Shown here: positions 42,567 to 48,433 of the stretch, piece by piece | Layout: every line of letters begins with the position of its first letter | Numbering within the stretch: the stretch's first letter is position 1 | NCBI GenBank assembly: GCA_964058805.1 | Contig: CAXKVV010001349.1 | Coordinates: 1 to 48,433 of the forward strand | Reading direction: 5' to 3' | Length of the DNA stretch: 48,433 nt | DNA from: Schoenoplectus triqueter | Taxonomy: Eukaryota; Streptophyta; Magnoliopsida; Poales; Cyperaceae | The notes under the pieces: generated by a model | Told to the model about the DNA's origin: nothing | Databases searched by the model: none | What the model saw: the letters and a program-made list of their open reading frames with translations, nothing else | Position numbers and translations under genes: made by a program

Positions 42567-43500
42567 TAGGGGTATTAACGGATAATAAAATATTCGATTT
42601 TATTTGTTATTCGATCCGAAAATAACAAAATTATCTGATCTGTATTTATATTCGGAGATGTTTATATTTAAAAATTTTGACGGATAAAAATACGATTTAT
42701 CTGTTATCTACTTGTATCCGACTGTTTAGTTATTATTTATCAATATCCGACATTATCCGAAGTATCTGATCCGATATTATCTGATTTTATCTGAATACAT
42801 ATCTAAACTATTTCTATTATATATTTTTAGTTAGATTTTTAGCGTGCATTATAAATCTAATTTGTACTAATATATAATATTTTTTTCATAATTCATTAAT
42901 ATAGGGGTGTCAATTATCGACCTGACCCGACCCGACATGACCCAATGATAAATGGGTCGGGTATGAATTTAATTTTTTGACCCAAATCGGATTGGGTCGG
43001 GTTTGGGTCAACCCGACCCGATTAATTATGTTTTTTGAAGTAATCTTATGATTTAATACTAATTAAAGCTTAAATATACACTAATTGTATACTAATTAAG
43101 ATTAATTATAAATTAATTAATATTTAATTACTTAAATTATATAAAAATAATTAATAAATATTTAATTATTTTACCCGAGTCGGGTCGGGTCGACCCGTGT
43201 CCTGATCGGGTCGGGTATGGGTTAAGATTTTTTGATCCGAATTTAATGGGGTCGGGCTCGAATCGGGTCAAAAAAATAATAACATAATATGATCCAACCC
43301 GAACCCCCCACCCATTGACACCTCTACATTAATACATTTAGATTGCTAGTACTTAAAATTTATAATTAATATTTAATTTTTATAATTAATAATTTTATAA
43401 AATATAATATATATTTATTTTTTAATAATATATATAATATTTTTATTTAATATTCAAAATATATACGTATTTATATTTATATTCGTGATATTGATATGCG
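42567..43500. mobile_element. relic of the 19348 family, split by a nested MITE
   Basis: Starts TAGGGGTATTAACGGAT and is rich in CGGAT/ATCCG motifs. Its reverse complement near 42830-42890 matches the centre of the 19348 element (CAAATTAGATTT.TAAT). The element at 42902-43326 is inserted in it; the part after 43335 is A/T sequence that may be the rest. No right terminus was found and the end near 43500 is approximate. Confidence 0.5.
42902..43326. mobile_element. hAT-like MITE, TAGGGGTGTCAA family, 425 bp
   Basis: Perfect 8-bp target duplication CATTAATA at 42894-42901 and 43327-43334. Ends TAGGGGTGTCAATTATCG and CATTGACACCTCTA are inverted repeats. Its A/T centre matches 20217-20638 in the same orientation. 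It is inserted in an older relic. Confidence 0.88.
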
Positions 43501-46195
43501 ACAAATATCTTTTGAAGTCGATGAAATCGACATGACTTTCGGATATGCACTATATTAATCATTCTTTCTAGTAACACCGAAAGTAGGGACAATGACATAA
43601 TTTCCCATTCATTTATATTAGAAACTTATGACGTCTTACGCCTTCTATGAAAGGAGGCGTAAGATACGGATGGTCGAGTCTATCATTGGAAATAACACAA
43701 TTATGCGAATCTTGTCGAGTGATTATTTCAAATACATCATAATATTTCGATCTGATAATATATAGAAATCATATGTCGGGTCTTCATTGATTTCTATGGA
43801 TAATTGACTTGTTTCATGTTCTATCACTCGACTCAAACATGAATGACTTGAGTTGTCATGGATTCATATACCGATCCATCCAATTTTGATTTTACATCTA
43901 CAAAAAAACTCCATCACCTTCAAATTTCTCATATTTTTGTACTACAAACCTTTGTCTCATTTTTCAACATTTCAAGTTTCATAAAGAAAATAATTGGTGG
44001 AGGCGATGAACTTCGCTCAGATTTTTAATTCAAATTGAACCTCAAAAATATTCAAATACCGATATATTTCAACTCTTAAATTGTTAAGAGATATATCATC
44101 ATTTACCGTGAAATTAATAGTTGGACCTTATGAGTAGTACATTCCGCAACGATCGTGTTGGATGCTATATTTTGTGAACAATTTCTTGAAGAACATCTTA
44201 TAATGAAATGTAAATTACATCTTTCAAACATTATAAATTAAAAATCAAAAGTGCGAACTAAAAATATACTGTTACCGTAGTGTAACTTTTGAGAGTAACA
44301 ATAATCTTGAGATACTAGAATGAGAGTTCACCACTTCTTTAAAATTTTAAGATCTAAAATTATAGAATGAGCTTGTAAAAATATTAAGGGTGTTTCTTGA
44401 AGAAAAAAGTGAAATGGGAGCTCCAAATGCTTAGTTTGTTGGGTAAAGATAGAAGAGGAAGAAATAAATGTCACATATTTGAAAATTCATATTTACACAT
44501 CATATACATTATCAATAAATATAAATACTCATTAATAAAAAAATCATATTTATTTTCTTGAATCATAATATGTCTTACATCAAACGAAAAGACAAGGTAA
44601 ACATGGCCCTTGATAGAGGATGTGGCCAAGTTCATCCATTATATCTAACCAAACTATGGAGGACAATTTTAATATAAAACATGAAATAAATACTTGACAC
44701 AAGTCATTATTATCTTTCCACAATCCATCTCACTCTAGCGGTAATATTTTCCCTTCTTCATTACTTGGAATCAGTCAATTAAATGGTACTGGTGAGAGAT
44801 CAAACTTTTCTCTCAGTAAGGAATTTAGTTCCAGCCTAGAGTTTTGTAATTTCTCATTTGAAAGCAAAGGTGTGTAGAACTAGTTCCTACCTGCAATTGC
44901 ATTTCTATGCAACACTATCACATTATTCTCATGACATGCAATATCTCATTTTTATGTATATCTAAACATTTAATCAATTTTGGGTCTAACTGAAATTTAT
45001 ACTAGATCTGACTCCATGTAAGTTGCCCTTTTTAAACTATCTCAATCTTTCCTTTTGAATCTCAATGGAACCTATACCATGTCTTGACTCGCGTCTCACT
45101 GAAATTTATACCAGGTCTCGACTCATCTCACTAGAATTTATACCAAGTCTTGGAGTTAGCAAGGGATCCAATTAGATACCGAACCCAATGTATACCTCAG
45201 AATAATGCGAGCACAAACTATTAACTCTTGATCTGTTGCTTTACCTTTGTGGAACCATGTTCCACCAATCTCCTAAAGTTGTGAATGTTGTACTTTTAAT
45301 CTTTTCACTTTTCTCTTCATACTACTTAAGTACAAATTGTATTATAACAGACTATTTATGATAAACTAACAACTATACTAAAGTTTTTATGTTGTTCAAA
45401 CTTTCAAGCGGACAATTCGATTGCAACATGATAACAGTTAAAATAAATATGACAAAATGAAATAAGCAAATCCTTAAAAACTAGGAAGCCGTACCTTGAG
45501 TTTTCAGATGGTGTATTGAACGCTTCTCCTAACTCGATACTTAAATCTAACAATTTTTAAAGATACATTTTCAGAATTTGCTATGACATGTAATTTAAAA
45601 AAATTATTCAAATATTTTTAAAAAATGGATTTCCCTTCGTGTTTATATGTCTACTTGAATTGGATAGCTTATTTTTTTGTGATGGTTCTTGTGAGAAGAA
45701 TATAAAATATATAAAGATTACTAATACTAATTTTCACACTTATAGTTATTTTCATTTTCTTTTAAGATTTCCTAGATGAGAAAATTCATTCAAATTTATT
45801 TTATTATATATTATTTAGTCTATAATTCATTTAAAATTTCCATTTTCTTTTAAGATTTCCATTTTCAGCAGAGATATGTAATTGAAAAGATGTCTAGTGG
45901 TCTTGAATTTTTCAGCGGGTTATGATCTTCATAAATATGAATTTTTAAAGTTAATATGTTTTATTTTTGATAAATCTCAAAATATAAAATGATAGATATA
46001 ATTGTCATAATTTAAGATAATTTAATTTTATAATAATTGACTTTTCAAGCTAAATTATATAATTAAAAAGGGTACCAAAATGTCTACATGATATACTATA
46101 TTTACTCAATGAAGCTTGAAAATCCAAAATTTGTTGAAAATAATTTCATTTATTTTTTAACTATAGAAATGAATTCAATACACCCATCTATTTTT
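43501..46195. other. long spacer without recognised genes
   Basis: A perfect 10-bp hairpin stem TCTTACGCCT / AGGCGTAAGA lies at 43634-43643 and 43655-43664. Short degenerate repeats of the phrase (A)CTGAAATTTATACCAGGTCTCGACTC occur between 44990 and 45160. Otherwise A+T-rich sequence with no coding signal that I trust. Confidence 0.35.
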
Positions 46196-46752
46196 TTTGC
46201 TATTTTTTAGATGACTATAAAATTGGTTCATTTAATAATTTTTGCACCATCCAATACTAGTGATTTTTCATCCATCTAAAAAATAGAAAAAGTTTCAAAA
46301 AAATATAAAATTTGATCTCCAAAGATATTTCAATATGAAAATCATGTTCAACAGTTTGGATCGATTATTTGGACTTTTAAATATGGGATATCAACTTGAA
46401 GTACGAGAGGTTTTATGATTCACGAAACACCAAACGGCCGATCCAAACCGTTGAACATGATCTTCATATTGAAATATCTTTGGAGTTCAATTTTTATATT
46501 TTTTGAAAATTTTACTATTTTTAGATAGGTAAAAAATCACTGGTATTAGATGGTGCAGAAATCGTTAAATCAACAAATTTTATACCCAGCTAAAAATAGC
46601 AAAAATATTTAAAAAATATAAAATTTAATCTCCAAAGATATTTCAATATGAAGACCATATAACAGTTTAGATCGACCATTTGGATTTTTAAATTCGATTT
46701 ACGGACGCAAAGCACATAAAGTTTTGTGCTTCATGAAGCATCATAGGCTGAA
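46196..46752. repeat. one and a half foldback relics related to 17474
   Basis: Both parts share CTTCATATTGAA, TAGATGG..CACC and GTGCTTC(G/A)TGAAGC-type text with the foldback at 17474-17842. The segment 46196-46432 looks like a right half; 46433-46752 has a shortened left arm and a full right arm ending GAAGCATCATAGGC. Confidence 0.55.
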
Positions 46753-46753
46753 T

Positions 46754-46794
46754 CACACACACACACTCTCTCTCTCTCTTTATATATATATATA
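46754..46794. repeat. compound microsatellite CA/CT/TA
   Basis: Consecutive runs of CA, CT and TA dinucleotides. Confidence 0.85.
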
Positions 46795-46801
46795 TTTATA
46801 G

Positions 46802-46905
46802 AGTAAATTTACGGTGAGTTTAGCTCAAAAAATATATCAAATGATCTCCAAATTTTGATTTTTCAATCTCATTAAATTCAATAAAATATTTAATGTTTGT
46901 ATATA
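46802..46905. repeat. single arm of the 26965 foldback family
   Basis: AGTAAATTTACGGTGAGTTT, then AGCTCAAAAAATATATCAAA and ATTTTGATTTTTCAATCTCA match the left arm of 26965-27375; the rest is missing. Confidence 0.6.
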
Positions 46906-46979
46906 TATATTCATTCCCTTCTCTTTTCATTAGAAAATGCAAAATTTCTTTCATTACATGAGAAGATGATATTTGGCCT

Positions 46980-47155
46980 CAGTGGCAGATCCCCAGCCCC
47001 CCTCTAATTTTTTAAAATGTCCGAAAAATATGTATAATTTTGTCAAAAAATTAGAAATTTATATATCTGTCCCTCTAATATATTTTCTCTGTAGTAAATG
47101 TCTGACCCCTTCAGTATCGATTGATAAAACCTCTTGCTGGCCCCCTCTGTCTCTG
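46980..47155. mobile_element. possible hAT-like MITE, 176 bp
   Basis: Starts CAGTGGCAGATCCCCAG and ends CCCCCTCTGTCTCTG. Length and G/C-rich ends resemble the 180-bp elements at 2899 and 12907. The flanks (TTTGGCCT, TTTCGGGA) match at only 4 of 8. Confidence 0.4.
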
Positions 47156-47574
47156 TTTCGGGACATATCTAATATAAGACAATTTTTATCAGTAAATCAG
47201 TAAATCAGTATAAGATAGAGTGATTTACCATCAAGATGTCGATTAAATATTTCAACAAATGACTATATAATATTTTCAAAATTACGAATATCTTTATATT
47301 AACTTTCCAAAAGTTTTTGTGTATGATATTTTGATTCATTTCTATAGTTTGAAAAAACAAAATTTAGGCGAAATTATTTTTGAAGGAAAATTTCTATGTC
47401 ATTACAATAAATGTAGTAGGTGGGGACTTTAAAAGAAAAATAACGAAGAAGGCATCCATGACTCACGCCCTTAAATGTTGGGCCCAGTTTTAATGATACA
47501 ATAGCACCCTATTAAATATGTTAGGTGAACCAAATTCAGAACCCAGATTGAAATGTGATTTTCATTCCGAGCAT

Positions 47575-48060
47575 TAGAGGTGGCAATCCGACAAATCGGA
47601 TCGGGTCGGGTCGGGTTCGGATTTGGGTTCTGTTCGGGTTCGAATGGGTCGGATTGGGTAACTTTTATTAAAAAATTGTCAGATGACGGGTTGGATTTGG
47701 GTCAATCTGATCCGGGTCGGGTCGGATTTTTTCGGGTTATTTCGGGTCGAACATTATCGGATTATTTTGGGTTTCGAGTCATTTTGGATTGGGCCGGGTC
47801 ATGTTTTGGGTTCTTAGTAGCTCAACTCATCTCGGGTCCAGGTCGGATTTCAGGTCATCTGATATCGGGTAGTCTCGAATTTTGAGTTATTTCGGGTCGG
47901 ATCGGGTTGGATTTTGGGTCGTCAAACTTTAAATTTCTTTTAGAAATTCACTTTAGATAATATTAGATCTAGACTATCAATTATGTTATAATCAATTTGA
48001 CTTTTCAAATAATATGGATATAATTAATTAATTTGAGTCTAGTCAGATCAATTTCAGGTC
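47575..48060. mobile_element. TAGAGGTGGCAAT-type hAT-like element, right end not seen
   Basis: Starts TAGAGGTGGCAATCCG after the 8-mer CCGAGCAT and has dense GGGTCGGGT repeats to about 47925. No matching right end or second CCGAGCAT is present before the window ends, so it is truncated or larger than shown. Confidence 0.5.
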
Positions 48061-48240
48061 GATATATTATATTTATTTTATTAACAAATTGAAAACATGT
48101 CACTTATGATAATTCTGATTAATAGACATTAATTTTTATGATAATTTTAATTTCTCGACATGTAAATTTTGATTAATAGTCATTATTATTATAATTTCAA
48201 ATGTAATTTTTATTTCGGTATAAATTTTGAATATATATAT

Positions 48241-48433
48241 AGTAAAGATACCGTGAGTTTAACTCAAAAAGTACATCAAATAATCTCTAAATTTTAATTT
48301 ATCATGCTCATTAAATTCTTTATATCAAAATCTTATGGGATGCAAAAATTTAGAGTGTTTGAGCTTTTTAAGTCACCATTTTTAATTTTTAAAAATGATA
48401 TTTAAATATTAAATATATTATTATTATATTTAG
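48241..48433. repeat. 26965-family foldback, cut by the window end
   Basis: AGTAAAGATACCGTGAGTTT and later CTTTATATCAAAATCTTATG, TTTTTAAGTCACCATTTTTA match the left arm of 26965-27375. Confidence 0.6.

Noticed and set aside
47580..47885. 101-codon open frame rich in Gly, Arg and Val
   Set aside because: It is the translation of GGGTCGGGT repeats at a transposon end, not a protein.

Overview
The window looks like nuclear DNA of a flowering plant. It has single-exon receptor-like kinase genes of a plant-only class, fragments of spliced plant genes with GT..AG introns, Copia and LINE debris, and many small non-autonomous DNA transposons in A+T-rich spacers. A non-grass monocot is my guess from the feel of the protein sequences; nothing in the window proves it.

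The left half (1-25 kb) holds a tandem, same-strand array of four G-type lectin S-receptor-like serine/threonine kinase genes (SD-2b, At2g19130-like). Copies 2 (7121-9388) and 4 (22647-24980) are complete single-exon genes. Each encodes a secreted ectodomain (B-lectin, S-locus glycoprotein, EGF-like, PAN), one membrane segment and a non-RD kinase. Copy 1 (about 1721-3270) is a decayed pseudogene with a 180-bp element inserted at the catalytic-lysine codon. Copy 3 (11238-12365) is a pseudogene with a large internal deletion and a one-base frameshift. Copies 2 and 3 share their 3' flanks, so they come from one segmental duplication. Left of the array are the last three exons of a plant C45-type (acyl-CoA:6-aminopenicillanic-acid acyltransferase-like) gene that runs off the window edge.

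The right half (25-48 kb) has no intact gene that I can recognise. It holds host-gene fragments: the C-terminal half of a pheophorbide a oxygenase/PTC52-type Rieske oxygenase gene (29370-31447) and two exons of the methionine-salvage gene DEP1 (37072-37861). It also holds a LINE with endonuclease and partial reverse transcriptase (minus strand, 33067-35400), a Copia LTR abutting it, and a Copia gag fused to a second LINE tail (39120-40162).

The strongest structural signal is the density of small DNA transposons with readable target-site duplications (TSDs). At least seven hAT-like elements have 8-bp TSDs, six of them perfect. These sort into families: TAGAGGTG (4547, 40991), TAGGGGTGTCAA (20217, 42902), TACGGGTGCAAA (19348) and CAG(A/C)G (21758, 41960). 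Two foldback elements have perfect 9-bp TSDs of Mutator type (31867-32242, 37227-37641), and two more sit back to back at 17474-18252. Two Harbinger/Tourist-like elements carry TTA/TAA duplications. The 37227 element lies in the DEP1 intron and is packed with GC-rich palindromes built on ACTGGCAGTG. All homology statements come from reading the sequence by eye; no database search was run.
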